DNA of 64,000 bases, from NCBI GenBank assembly GCA_024195265.1, contig JAJLRJ010000004.1, positions 609,125 through 673,124 of the forward strand, in the 5' to 3' direction. A program made the translations under genes and the position numbers. Below, in pieces: positions 12,678 to 27,300 of this stretch. The notes under the pieces are model-generated. The model worked only from the letters and a program-made list of their open reading frames with translations, searched no databases and was not told where the DNA came from. The first letter of the stretch is position 1. Every line of letters begins with the position of its first letter. Origin of the DNA: Dendrophyllia cribrosa. Its lineage: Eukaryota > Cnidaria > Anthozoa > Scleractinia > Dendrophylliidae.

Positions 12678-15600
12678 CTAGATGAAGACAAAGAAAAAAA
12701 TGTCAACATGTTAAGCTGAAATACCCAGAGCAGCAGCCCAATGAACCTAACATATACATGGAACAAAAAACAGGTTCAATAATTAACTGGACATGTCAAG
12801 CACAGGATTCTATTCTTGGAGAGTTACAAGGAAACAAAAAGCATTCACCATGAGTAAGCTATGGGACGACCTGACTGGAACAATCTAATAGTACACCTTC
12901 AGCATCAAATGAAAGGATGCAACATACACAATTTCTGTTAACACCATTTTTAGAAACATCTTTTTAAGACTGTTTCATTGAAAATTTCTAAAACAGTTTT
13001 GGATTGAGGCTAATACCAATCTTTCATTAATTTTAACAAATTGCATCAGTTGAGGTTTTTTAACACTTTGCCTTCCAGAGTCAATTTGGGGAGCAGGGGT
13101 GGTGTAGTGGTGAGAGCACTCGCCTCCCACCAATGTGGCCCGGGTTCGATCCTCAGACCCGGCATCATATGTGGGTTGAGTTTGTTGTTGGTTCTCTCCT
13201 TGCTCCGAGAGGTTTTTCTCCGGGTACTCCGGTTTTGCCCTCTCCTCAAAAACCAACATTCTAAATTCCAATTCGATCTGGAAAGAGGACCTGCATGAAA
13301 ACCAGCTACGGCTGATGTGGTTTTCCTCTCTAAATATAGTTATACTTGTTATGTAGTTCCAACTTTATGATTCTACAGTGTATAGTCAACTCACCGTGTC
13401 ATTTGTGGCTGTTTGCAGCATGTAGGCAAATAGCTTGGCAGCTTTGTTTTTAGACACATATTTGAACACACATTTATTAAATAAGTCATTGAGATTAAGA
13501 TTTCCATCAAAGGCGGTTGGACCCATGAGCTGTCCAAGGTAATTCCATAACTGTGGGATGTCAATTTCGATGTCTTCAGCATATTCCAAGATTTGATCGA
13601 GCCTAAAACCAAAACATACACACACAATTAAAGTGCCCTTGTGATCACATTTTTGATTTTCATTTTTTTTACATTTTCGTGTACAATTAGACTTTGTTAC
13701 TTGTCTTGCCAAATTTCAATTCATTACGAACATCAGAAGTCATTTTATTTTAACATTTATTTCCGAGAATTTACAGCCGCCAATAATCAACCTTGTTCCA
13801 AGGCTTGGTTGCGAATGGGAGAAAGTGACGTCAAAGACTCAAACATACCTCACGGGTTGAAATTATAATAACAATAAGTACTGGAAATAACGCGAAAAGC
13901 AACAAAAACTTTGGACTTGTTCTTTATGCAATTTTCTATGCTTATTGTTATTATAATTTCAACCCGTGAGGTATGTTTGAGTCTTTGACGTCACTTTCTC
14001 CCATTCGCAACCAAGCCTTGGAACAAGGTTGATTAATGGCGGCCGTAAATTCTCGGAAATAAATATTAAAATAAAATGACTTCTGATGTTCGTAATGAAT
14101 TGAAATTTGGCAAGACAAGTAACAAAGTCTAATTGTACACGAAAATGTAAAAAAATGAAAATCAAAAATTTGATCACAGGGGCACTTTAAAATACCATTT
14201 TTTTGACAAGGTAGAGAAAAAAACTGTTATTTTAATTACACAATTTTTGCTAATGCATGTTACTGTACTTGAAGGACACGAGGTATCCCAGTAAGAATCA
14301 GTATTACTTTACTTTTTAACCCATTCACAACTGAGGATTTTTACGTTTTTGAGTGATTTTCTACATACACACGCCCCATAGGATTTCGTGACTTCATATT
14401 TGGAGTTACCATTGAAAGTGCTGCTGTTCTAAAACACTGAAGGCTCGAGTTTACTGGAAACGTCATTGTGACGATCTCATTTTGCTTGGTTGATTTGCAA
14501 TAAAGGGTCCAATATGAATTATCTACGATTTTTGGTAAGTTCACAGCCATTTTTCATCTTTAGTAGCTGCCTGGTGAGCATCATTAAGCTTGGAGGTAGT
14601 TCAGAGTCCACTTCTCAATGAAGCGAGTTAGGTGTTGTACTTCGTTTACGAATTTGGCTCGTTGCTCGTTGAACTGGAAAAATGGCCGCCTGGAAACAAA
14701 GTAGCTTTGGGACTCGACTCTGGATGAATTTCTTGACCTACCGCGGCATATTTTGGAAGTTGCAACCACAGGAGAACACAACAAGCGCGAAATTTCAGCG
14801 GTGGGTCAGAGTGGCTGTGGACTTAGTATATATATGAAAATTTTGGAGGACGGAATGGGCGCTGTCAAAAAATCTGTTTATTTCCCAGCATGCAGTGCGA
14901 TGGTGATGTTGAAAATCAAGGCAAGGTGAGTATGCACTAGTATAAGAAGCTGTAGCTAGGCCCGAGCAACGAATAAGAGCAAAAAAATTCACTGCTAAGC
15001 TAGGACTAGGACTGAATTTTGCTGTAAATGTTGACTTTTGGGTTTGCCACGATGATTTGAATAAAAAAAAACTAAAGGCAAAAACGTGATTTTTGTTGTT
15101 TTTCTATGACGTTAAAAACGGTAATATTTGTTATTGTCCAAATTCAAACGCTGATATTCTGCAAAAATCGCTGACTTTTTTGTGTTTATTGGGTATCTCA
15201 ATTTGAAAGACTTTCTAGTCAATGCTCACAACTGCTAGTTAAGGCAATGTTCGCACGATTGAGAAAGTTACAATTTTTTAAAGCAGTGGAGTCTTGTACG
15301 GGCGGTTCAGGTGTCAATGGGTAAAGTACAAAATCTTAAAGTGTGACCATTCAAATGCAAGCTACTAAGCAGTACTCTGCTGTGGTGCTGTTTATTATGC
15401 TGATCATATAGATTACTTCATGAGCAGTGCGGGCGTACAGTATTTATGCATGAGTTGGTTAGTATCAAAAATCTAACGACTGAGGCTTTGTAGCGAGTAA
15501 GATTTCTGATACAAACCAACGAGTGCGTAAATGCCGTATAAAGCACTACCCATGCTGTAATTCGTTTATTTTATACATACTGAGATTTGTGATTGGACGA

Positions 15601-18600
15601 AACACTTATTACACGTGTGAGAAAGTTGTTTCGCCATTCTGATTGGCTGCGAATCCCGAACAGGGTTTTCACAGGCCAAATTTCAATATAAATTTGGTTT
15701 GAAGGTGGTTCTAACTTTTGGGTCTGTGGATGGAACTCTAATGTTTCACCATTCATGATCATGAGATCACATGGAAATGTTTCTTAACATTATTTGAAAA
15801 AACAAAATTTGGAAACTTTTAAAATTGTGTGCTTTAGGGTTCAAATGAGCCATACCCTTGCAGATACTGCTGAGCTGTGAGAACACCGTTACGGAGAAGG
15901 GAGTGTAGCAGCTTGCCAGTGGCATGTCTGTCCGATACTTTCTTTTCCATTGTATGGTTGAATACAACATCCACAAAAACGTAATGCACTGAAGGTGACT
16001 GAAGTTCTCTGAGACACTCAGTTGCCTCCTGTTGGAATAAGACAATAGTAATAATGATGATGATTATTATAGCCTGAAATAAACCACAGGAATGAGGTAC
16101 CCACAATTGTTGATTTGGTTTTCTGGGCAACTGGGATATTAAGGTATCTAGAAATGCAAAATTAATAAACTTTGATTGTTCTACATGTATATAGTCCAGG
16201 GGTTTTAATAGAAGCCGGCTACCGGCAGTGTACCGCCGCCTACTTCGCTTCTCACCGCCGGTTACCAGACCGCCCTAGTGGGACGGGGACTTGTGGTCCC
16301 TTATCTGTCACAGCCGCCTATTATACCTTGGCCAGCCGCCTACTTCAATTCTTATTGAAACCCCTGTACACAAACAATGATATACTTTCACTCACATTTA
16401 TGTCTCGGATGTTCAGGTACTCGTCAATAATTGAAATGGATTTCTTTTTCATTGCTTCCTTTGTTAGTTCTTGTACTGCAGCAGCAGACGATGAGGCAGC
16501 AACTGGAACCTCAGCGGGTGAAGCTGCTTCAGGTGTTGGCCTTGGGGACTCCCGACCTCCATCCTGTTCTTGGGTATTACGCTGAGGACAAAAATAGGAA
16601 ATAGATTTTAGTGTCAAGTAATAATAATAATAATTGTAACAATAACAAAAGTCTTGATTTTAATTGGTCATCCACAGCTGTCCAAAGCTACGTGGCATGC
16701 ATGTCAATCAAGTGCACTTCAATGGATTCTTTTTTGCCATCTTCCTACTGGTTTCAATTATGATAGAACATAGTCTGTGGATGTAATTCCTAAGGATGAC
16801 CATTCCATTCTAAGCTACCGAGCAGAGCTACCAATTTTTCATCATTATTAATTTAACAAAAATTGCCCTGTAGTCAGAGCTACAAACCTTTGGTTGCATC
16901 GCTGCACGCACAGCTTCGAGAGCCTTCTCACGTTCTCCTGGCGCTGGGAACGGTCCCCGCCTTCCTCCTCCAGATATTGGACTGCGAACTTCTTGACGAC
17001 GTGAGTCACCTGAGATTATTTTTGCAGGAGCTGAATGTTTTCTCTCTCCAGCTAAAGCAGAATACCTTGGGATATGAAAACAAAATCATTTATGCTGAAT
17101 GATATTATAGTATCTTGGACTTTAAGGGGGGAGAAACTTGACTACAAGATGGTTGCTATGGTTAGTTTCTTTACGTCCTCGGCTGTGATGTTTGGTCACG
17201 TTCATTCTGTCACAACCATATTTGGTAAGTCACGTGACCAGAACATAAAAACCCTACATTTTTTTCCAATAAAACCAATGTCAACAGCTTAAGAACATCC
17301 TAATAAAAAATTTGTAGCATGGATTTGTTAAAATTCACGTTATTGAAAAAGCCATGACATCATAAAGGTGTATTTTAATACATTTTCTTTAATAGCTTTC
17401 CTTTTTTTGCCTAACGGTAATTCCATGCTACAGATTTTAAAAAAAGTTGAATTGCTTTTGATTCGCCAAAACAAATCAGATTTTTATCTCTTCCTTTGAA
17501 TTTTTACTCTTTTTCATTCTTATGCGCGGTTGGGGGACTGGCACTAGTTGCGCATGTGCAATGTTGATTTAGTGATGTTTTGTGTTCAGTTTCATAGTTC
17601 CCACTATATTAGCAGTTTATGACATGTGAGAAATGCTAACCATGAAATGTCGCTAGCAATGACTCTAAAACTGTAGTTAAGTTTCACCCCCCTTAAGGGA
17701 AGAAGTCAAAACAATTGCCTCATAGGGACCAACGTTTGGGGGGTGGGGACCCCCTGCAGCCTACCGTTCCCTGGAGATGGAGGGGGAGGAGGGTCCTTAT
17801 GGTCAGCAGCGGCTTATTGTGCTTTGCGAAATGAAAAAGAACAAAATAAAATGGAACGAAGTGGGAAAAACTGTACTTTGCAAAATGGGAAAATCTGTAC
17901 TCCGAGAAATGAAAATCTGCACTTTGTGAAATAAAAATCTGCCCTTTGAGATATGAAAACCTGCACTTTGCGAAATAAAAATCTGACAAAACAGAAAATG
18001 AATCACCAACGAAGAAACAAACAATAAAAACATTGTGGTAAATGCTAAATTCTAGAAGGTATTTCTTTATTATGTCTATGGTCTAACAAACAGCCCTTGG
18101 ATTTTAGTCGTTTGGAACATCACGTTTTGATCATTTTACTTATCAAACTGCTGCTTTGTTATTTATAGATAGTTTTCATCTTTGTAAGCAGTTTGTTTTT
18201 CTGGCTTTGAGAGCAATCCCAGTGATAATATGTTACATGGAATGTCAAATGAAAGAAATTAAGAAATTCTTGAAATTCTTGAAATACATTAAACACCCAC
18301 ATAAAAGAATCTGTGATTTTCTTCTTCAGGCTGATGCGTTTCTTTATTTAGGATGCGTAGAAAACAGCCTGGAGAGGTTCTTAAAATTGTTTCTGGAAAT
18401 GTTGTACAGTATCTACTGAAAATTTGCTTTCATTAGTGAATGATTGACTCTGACAAGTCTGATTATCACATTATTATAAAACACTTATTAATCAAGCTAC
18501 TGTATAATGGATATTGAATTGAAAAAGTAGGCATTAGGCAAATTACCCCCCTGAAAAATTAAGACAAATTCACTCTGAAAAATCCAAACCCTTCTGTGAG

Positions 18601-21272
18601 GGAGGTATGGATATTTTCTGAAACTACACATTGTGTGTTTGTAACGGTCCAGCACACATACTTGGATGTGCCACAGTGTTGTCTAATCTTTAGTAAGTTT
18701 TCGTATTAGAACCTGCTTCATTTGTCAGGCTGAATTGATTCTAATAATTATATTAGGTGCTTTATTGACCAAATTTCAATCTGGAGGTTCGTAATCTGCT
18801 GTTTCTTACACGTGGGTGTTCACTATACAGCTAAATTGTCTCTATCACTGTTTTGGTTCAGTTCAAAGATTCAAATGACCTCTGATTTGCATCCTCGCTT
18901 TAGAAAAGTCTATAAACTGAGTGAAAAGGACTTGCTTTTGTTTTGCACATGGACACTCAGCTGCACAGCCAAAAATTTTAAAATGCTATATCTCCAAAGC
19001 AATCTTGCTGATGTGATGAACCTGTTGACAGATGGGCCATGTTAAATAAGCTGTTTAGAAATTTAATGGCAATGTTCAAATTTTTATCTTTTTATAGTAC
19101 ATCCAAAATTGATATTTTGAATGGTTTGACAAGCTTGTAGCATTATGTAATCAGAGGATTGAAGTTAATGTCCAACTGCATGAGAATTGGTAACAGTCCT
19201 AAAATGACTACGACAAAAGCTCAACTGGCGTAAATAATTATAAAGTAACATACAGCAATAATAAACAATCGCTAAACTAAAATATTGAAACATGTATTCA
19301 AATGGACAGAGTAGAATCATTCAGTCGCTTTTTGTCTACTAGGTAATATGCAATAAAATTTACCTTAGTTAGTTAGTAGGTGCTTCCAATTGGAGAAGTG
19401 TACTCAACAAGAAACACATTCCTGAGCAAAAGCTCAGTATTATTTATAGTCGACAAACAAAGCGGAATCCTAGAAGGTATTTCTTTATTGTGTCTATGGT
19501 CTAGCAAACAGGGCTCGAATTTGGTTGTTTTAGTATTGATGTGGCGTTACCAAACGCGGCGGGAGGGGAGGCATCTGCAGACATTTGGAGCATCACGTTT
19601 CGATCATTTTACTTATCAAACTGCTACTTTGTTATTTATAGATAGTTTTCATCTTTGTAAGCAGTTTGATTTTCTGGCTTTGAGAGCAATCCCAGTGATA
19701 ATATGTTACATGTACATGGAATGTCAAATGAAAGAAATTAAGAAATTCTTGAAATTCTTGAAATACATTAAACACCCACATAAAAGAATCTGTGATTTTC
19801 TTCTTCAGGCTGATGCGTTTCTTTATTTAGGATGCGTAGAAAACAGCCTGGAGAGGTTCTTAAAATTGTTTCTGGAAATGTTGTACAGTATCTACTGAAA
19901 ATTTGCTTTCATTAGTGAATGATTGACTCTGACAAGTCTGATTATCACATTATTATAAAACACTTATTAATCAAGCTACTGTATAATGGATATTGAATTG
20001 AAAAAGTAGGCATTAGGCAAATTACCCCCCTGAAAAATTAAGACAAATTCACTCTGAAAAATCCAAACCCTTCTGTGAGGGAGGTATGGATATTTTCTGA
20101 AACTACACATTGTGTGTTTGTAACGGTCCAGCACACATACTTGGATGTGCCACAGTGTTGTCTAATCTTTAGTAAGTTTTCGTATTAGAACCTGCTTCAT
20201 TTGTCAGGCTGAATTGATTCTAATAATTATATTAGGTGCTTTATTGACCAAATTTCAATCTGGAGGTTCGTAATCTGCTGTTTCTTACACGTGGGTGTTC
20301 ACTATACAGCTAAATTGTCTCTATCACTGTTTTGGTTCAGTTCAAAGATTCAAATGACCTCTGATTTGCATCCTCGCTTTAGAAAAGTCTATAAACTGAG
20401 TGAAAAGGACTTGCTTTTGTTTTGCACATGGACACTCAGCTGCACAGCCAAAAATTTTAAAATGCTATATCTCCAAAGCAATCTTGCTGATGTGATGAAC
20501 CTGTTGACAGATGGGCCATGTTAAATAAGCTGTTTAGAAATTTAATGGCAATGTTCAAATTTTTATCTTTTTATAGTACATCCAAAATTGATATTTTGAA
20601 TGGTTTGACAAGCTTGTAGCATTATGTAATCAGAGGATTGAAGTTAATGTCCAACTGCATGAGAATTGGTAACAGTCCTAAAATGACTACGACAAAAGCT
20701 CAACTGGCGTAAATAATTATTAAGTAACATACAGCAATAATAAACAATCGCTAAACTAAAATATTGAAACATGTATTCAAATGGACAGAGTAGAATCATT
20801 CAGTCGCTTTTTGTCTACTAGGTAATATGCAATAAAATTTACCTTAGTTAGTTAGTAGGTGCTTCCAATTGGAGAAGTGTACTCAACAAGAAACACATTC
20901 CTGAGCAAAAGCTCAGTATTATTTATAGTCGACAAACAAAGCGGAATCCTAGAAGGTATTTCTTTATTGTGTCTATGGTCTAGCAAACAGGGCTCGAATT
21001 TGGTTGTTTTAGTATTGATGTGGCATTACCAAACGCGGCGGGAGGGGAGGCATCTGCTGATGCCACCTTTCCACAGGGGGCAGGGGGGGGGGGGGGGGGG
21101 GTCACTAGCTGCAGCTGTTGACCTTCATTGTTTAAAAGTGGGTCCCTTCAGGGGCAGGGGATCACTAGCTGCTGCTGCCACCCTTTCTACAGGGGAGGAA
21201 GGTTGCCAGCTGCATCTGCCACCCTTCATACAAGAGGGAGCTCTCCAGCTGCGGCCATTGGCCATCATGAAT

Positions 21273-21308
<36 letters not shown>

Positions 21309-24300
21309 CCCAGTGGTACCGGCTGAAAATGATAGAAAAAGTGGGTCCTTATCAAGGGCAGTTGTTTTGACCTCTTCCCTTAGAGTATCTTGGACTTTAA
21401 GTACCATTGACAATCAAAAATTATAATTCAAATGTCAGCTATCAGCAATTATTTAACTTTGCTTTTGTACATTGTTCTGTGTAGATAGATATACAAGGTG
21501 GTTCTAACATGAGTCTGTAAGTAAAGTCCTACATTGTGAAATTTTTAGCTATGCTATTCTATAGTATCATTTTTTAAGCTGTACAATTTAAGGCTGTAGA
21601 TGAAATCCTAAAGTTAAGTGACCATGTAACTCAAAAGGCACGAGGCATCAGGGCTGGTTCCCACTAGTGATGTAATTGGAAGTGGAGTCAGAGTCGGAAG
21701 TGTAGGGAGACTTGCGTTCACGTGTAAATAAAAAACAGAGTTGCAATCGGAATCAGAAGCTTGACGGAAATGGAATGATCAGAAGGTTTACTTTTTCTTT
21801 TGATTCTGCTTCCAATTCCATCAATTCTAATGGAAACCAGCCCTTATGCTTCAAATTGCATCCCCACTTATGATTTTGTTGCCGATTGTAACGCTTGTAC
21901 TTTACCATCACTTTAGATGATAATGGAGTACAACTGTTGGAGCTATGGAATACATACGAGTGCCAGACCGGGCTTTTGTTTATAAAATTTTCATAACTTT
22001 TAAAAGGTAAAGTTTTAAGACTTAGCATGAACCTCACCTGTTAGAGGGTCTGTTATCAGATTCAGCTGCAGTAGCGGCAGCAGCAGCAGAAGAAGCCAAT
22101 GGACCAGCACCAGCACCTACTGCCCCTGTACCACCACTGCTACCTCTTGCCCATGCTCCATAACCTTTGCCACCTGGTCCCAGTGAAATGTTTTCAGAAT
22201 CGACAGGGCGCTACAAGAATAAACAACATATACAGTGATTTACTCTCTTGAGCCAGACACCCTCAGAATCCACAGGGCGCTACAAGAATAAACAAGATTT
22301 ACATTGATTTACTCTCTTCAGACAGACACCCTCAGGACCAGCTCAGCTTATAGGAGTGTAGATACAGACAAGAAAGTGAAATTCGGCCAGGCCTAGCCAA
22401 CCACGTCTGCCTTAAAGAGGGGTCTGCCTTAGAGAGGTGTCTGCCTTACAGGGTTGTCCACTTATTGAGAGCTAAGTTACATACAAACAAGTGAAATTCA
22501 GCCGAGAATAGCCAACCACTAATTTCTGGCTTGGAGGTGTCTGCTTTGAGAGAGTTGACATGGAAAAATTGGTTATTGTTTATCATGGCAAGGCTTGATA
22601 AACAATTATTTATTAAGTGTGTTATCATTTGCCTCAGGATTTGAAGTCACTTGGGCTGAAAATATTAGTTGGTCATCGGACATTGTCTGACCAACATTTC
22701 TAAAATGGAGGAGAATAGACCTTATTCATAAATGGCGGCTGATTTATTATTCTTTTAACGAAGCTAGTTGGGCTGATTAGCACAAATATAAAAGAATAAT
22801 AAATCGGCCGCCATTTAAAAACAAGGTCTACGTTCGAGTATTCCTTAGTACACTGTATGCAATTTAGTGAATACACCTACACTGTATTCAAAAATGGTCA
22901 TTCGGTGAAAAGTATAGTTGATGACAGATTAGACCAAATGGTTTTCTGGAAACAATCATGTAACTTCTAGTGATCTATTGTAACTCAGTATACCCAATAT
23001 CATCAATACCAATATATAGAACATTAACACATTTTCTTTGTTTTGTTCTTAGAATTCCATTATTTCATTTTTTTTTTTTACCCAACAGTGTTTCTTCGAC
23101 CAGGTGTACATGTATACTGTTGCATAAAATTCTAGTCACCTTAATGTTTTGGAACTTTTTGGGGTCCACGCTGACATTTCTTGGCCCTCTGCCCACTGTC
23201 GTCCAAGTTTCATCAGCCTGAGGAATGCTTCCTTGTCTTGGACTGTCACGACCACCCATGTTTCCTGAAGAATACAAAGACTGTTTAGAACCAGGCAGCT
23301 ACAGTTTGGGAACTAAATACATAGACGGGTCGATGGAGGGATGGATAGAGGATGTACAAATTTATATGCCAATATAAAAAGTAAAAAATACAATGATACA
23401 AAGGTGATGAGTAAATCAATTTGGCTTGGTTCACTGGCCAAACGGATGAAAAACAAGAGGCTCCAAGCAGCCTATACTCATGCGCATGCATAAGAAAGTT
23501 TTACGATATATTTTTAACATGATAAGATGTCCGATATGGAGAAGAGTTACTCCTTTCATTCAGTCATCGCTCCTGCAAACCACGTTGTTTACTATTGAAT
23601 GTTTTGTAAATGAAGACTGTACCACAATGAAGCCAGTGATTCGTCTAAGTCATATATACCTAACGTGAACATTAGTAATGTAAGTAGGGTTGTAGGAGAA
23701 ACTGTCGTGACACTTCAGTAACGCTGGTTTACCGGAAGTGCACAATTTAAAATATGCGTGCATAAATTTGCATGCAAAATCATGACAAAATAATAATAAT
23801 AAAAAAGAAAAACAGAGGGCATTTTATAACTCATGAGTAATAATTACAACAACTTGCTTGTGAATTTGAGCTTGATTAAAGTGGATGCAAGTCATCAGCA
23901 GAAAAGGAAAGAAAAGGAAAGTGCCTGCAAGTAGAGTAGTGGATAATTGATGCAAGTTGTGTCTCCATTTAGCAGGGCCTAAAATAAACCTGCCCACCTC
24001 TCTGCATTTTCTTTTCTTGTTGTTTGTCCATCTGAAGCTTCATCTGTGTTTTTTTAGCTTGGTCAGCAGCCTCTTTGTGGATCTGATCAATAGTCTTGGG
24101 ATTGTTGTCCTCCCTACGAGGTACCCAGTCATTGTTCCGTAAATCAACTATGTCAAGCATCATGAATCTCACACGGGATGAGGTTATCCTTGCTTGAATT
24201 ATTTTGTTGATTTGATTAAAGTACTGATCAACTCTTGGCTGACAAAAATAAAAAATTAAAATGTTAATGTACACAAAGGTCACATATTTCAGCTATTTGA

Positions 24301-27300
24301 CAAATTACAGAGAACCACACAACCACCAACCTACAATTCACTGTGAAGTACAAAAATTCATTTTTTTATTTTTTATCTATTCAAGAATGTTCCAAATAAA
24401 CATGTGGTAAATGTCAAGGATTTATTTTTCTGGGAAACTAAACAAAAACGCATAAGCAAATTAAGTAATATTTTTGCACTCTTAGGATAGCAAAACCTCA
24501 AACTTGGCCTATTCCAAGACTCGCAATACATTATAACAAGCCGGAGTAACAAAGAAGGCACTGACCTAACAACGCTTAAAACATATTGCTCATCATAAAC
24601 AAACTTCTGGTCAAAATGTCATACTGTCATTTCTACACCAATATTAACTTGTTTTTCTATTTTTTTTGGATGAAAGTTCATTCTGAAACCTTTACTTTGA
24701 TCCCCCAAAACAAATTTAAATCCAAAATGGTTGATCTGAAGGTACTCTAACTTAAACAATAACCCTGTTGTCTGATGGTCATACCTTTGCCTTCACATGG
24801 TCAAGATCTTTTCCAATAGTAACAAGCAACTTGCACAAGCATTCAAAAGATTCCTCATCATTACTCTTCAGCAGTTTGACCACACAGTCATGCATAATGC
24901 TCTCTGTTAACATCTGTACAAAACACAATTACAATTTATTATTGCCATGTTTGCTGGGTTTAGGCATTTTCTAAGAGCATAGATTTGGCCCATGATTCAT
25001 TCAATGAAACCAAGATGCCACCTGACCCAACACAAATGAATGAACAAACATGAATAAATAGAAGAATGAATGAAAGAAAGAAATGTGAAACAGTGAAGGT
25101 TCAAGCTGAATTAAGACCCACCTTCAGTTTGAAAAGTTCACCAATAAAACGAATGTTGCCCAGTGTTCGTCGTTTGGATTGGTGTTCCTCATCCCGCAGT
25201 TCTTTCTTCTTGTTTTCAAGATCCTCTTCCTAAACAAATGTAAACCCGCGATTTAGAAAACAAGCTTACATTTGCTGGGTAGAACATATGCTGATGTGGA
25301 TTTAACCTACATGTAGCTTCTATAGGAGTCAAGTGAGGTTCAGGATTGCAGAAAATTAATTTAGCATGTTTCAGTACTTTATAGAATGAAACAGGAGACA
25401 GTAGACTCTATAGTAATTTGATGCGATGAAAATAAGTCTACATGTGTCCCACATGTTCATTTGACCTGCCCACATGATCAAGATACATTAAAATATAAAT
25501 GAGCCATCACTGTCAAAAGATTCCACCCACAGGTTTGCCAGTGGGCAGAACTTTGAAATCAAAGAAAATTTTGCCCCCTTCAAATGGGTCTAAACTGAAG
25601 TAAATACATAGCAGATGGTAGGGAGGGAGCTAGTCTTAAAAAAGGGACACTGTCCTGGCTGAAATATTTTGTTTTCATAGTTATGGCCAGGAGCTTGCTT
25701 TAAGCTTACTTTATGATCTTGAAATTGGAAGAAACCAATGATATAATGCGCGTGTGAACATATCCACATGTAACACGCACAATATAAATTGATTTTATTA
25801 TTATTATTATTAAGCAAAGAAATATATACTAAACTGACAAAATAACAGCCAGAAAGGTCAAAATTTTACAAGAATGGCAAGTTTGATTTCTTGACTGCCT
25901 ATCAATACATGTAAATAAAATTTCATGAACTGTAATCCACTTTAATCTTTGCAATCCTGCACTTTATCTCCAAACTACTGCTTTTGTTTTGCTTTATAGA
26001 ATCTTTTTATCCAACTAAGTTGTATATTTGGCGATATAACACGGAAATAAGCGAAGCAAAATTTTGCTTTTTCGGCAGGACAGTGTCGATCTTTTAAGCT
26101 AACAAGAAACTGCAAAATTACATGAATACTAGAAATATGTATCTCGCAGAACCTTGTGAAGCTCAAGGGAGGGTGCACCGCATGTCAAAACTTTGTGTAC
26201 GAGGCTTTTCGTCATTCCACTTCGTCTTCTTTAAAATAAAAAATGTTGGTAAAAGGTCCTTTCGATGGTTCGCGTAACATTTACTGTCTGCCATCTTTGT
26301 TTACCATGCTCCTATGTAGGCTTTCATGAAGTAGTACCACAGGCGTTCCCATCATCCTCTTTCGTTTGTCTGACGACATTCAAGCTTTGTTGCGCTGTTG
26401 CCAGGCAACTGTACGACACCTTCATCTATATATATTAATATATTTTTTGCTCGAATTTGCGTGGCTTAGTTCCTGAGGCACGACAAATTTTTTAACCTCG
26501 CTTTGCGAGGAAAAAACTTGAAGCTTTATTTTTAGCATCTAAATGTGCCACTACAAAGTTAACACAAAGAGTCCAAAGCAAATATCTACTTACGGTTAGC
26601 CCTTCTTTCGTAAGGGCCTCCATTTTCTCATGAATTCTCTTCTCAATAGATTTTTCTTTCTCAAACTCTTTTTGACATCTGTTCAGCAGAATCTTGCGGA
26701 AGGTTACGTCTTTCTTAACCCCATCCTTTTCCACAACAATTTTTTTCTGTGCAAAAGAAATAAATACAAAATGTATGACAAAATGTTCCTTCTACATGTA
26801 CTACAGCCAATTGTAATGCAATTGAATTAAATGAACACACTTCTGGAATTGGCAATAATAATTATTGTCTACTTACAGGAATAAGACATCTGCACATGTT
26901 AGCATAGGCCACGCTAAATGCAGATTCATCAATGGCCTGAAAGGTAACACATCAAGAACATTAAACCACAGAATAGAAAAATAATTAGAGTCCATGTGAA
27001 ATTTGATGCAATTTTTTAGAAAAGAGTTCTCTGGTGCTTTCTCAGGCTACATGTATACATTTCCTCCAGCTGACATTTTGCAATCAGCACCTGCAGTTTA
27101 TTAACAGCCCCATTACACACCTTTTCAAATATAAGGTCAATGGCGCCTTCTAATCTCTCTGGAGTGTCAATATCCAAGTCAATAATCTGTTGGGTCAACG
27201 TCTGGAACTTCTGCGGTGTGAGTTTGTTCAGGATGCTTCTAACCTTACGGTACAGCTCCTAGAAAAAATATATTACAAAAATCACCTTCTTAGAAGCTTT

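Larger units (their letters stand above)
17697..21382. mobile_element. Composite repeat block with AGGGAAG inverted ends
   Basis: The left end GGGAAGAAGTCAAAACAATTGCC (17697 on) matches, inverted, the right end GGCAGTTGTTTTGACCTCTTCCC (about 21358-21380). Between them lie a 22-bp tandem array, the 1,479-bp duplication and G-rich repeats. The 18-bp sequence AGTATCTTGGACTTTAAG occurs just outside both ends of the whole 17.1-21.4 kb block. No transposase is recognisable. Confidence 0.45.

Noticed and set aside
17051..17053. Nearer acceptor TTTAG for the eIF4G exon 16888-17065
   Set aside because: It breaks the reading frame with exon 22038-22210. The acceptor at 17066-17067 restores it and yields the conserved NRYSAL motif.
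18156..20524. Small ORFs repeated in both copies of the 1,479-bp duplication
   Set aside because: Repetition reflects the DNA duplication. No domain, start context or splice partner supports a gene.
21125..21413. Poly-Pro and poly-Gly ORFs
   Set aside because: Translations of poly-G/poly-C tracts.
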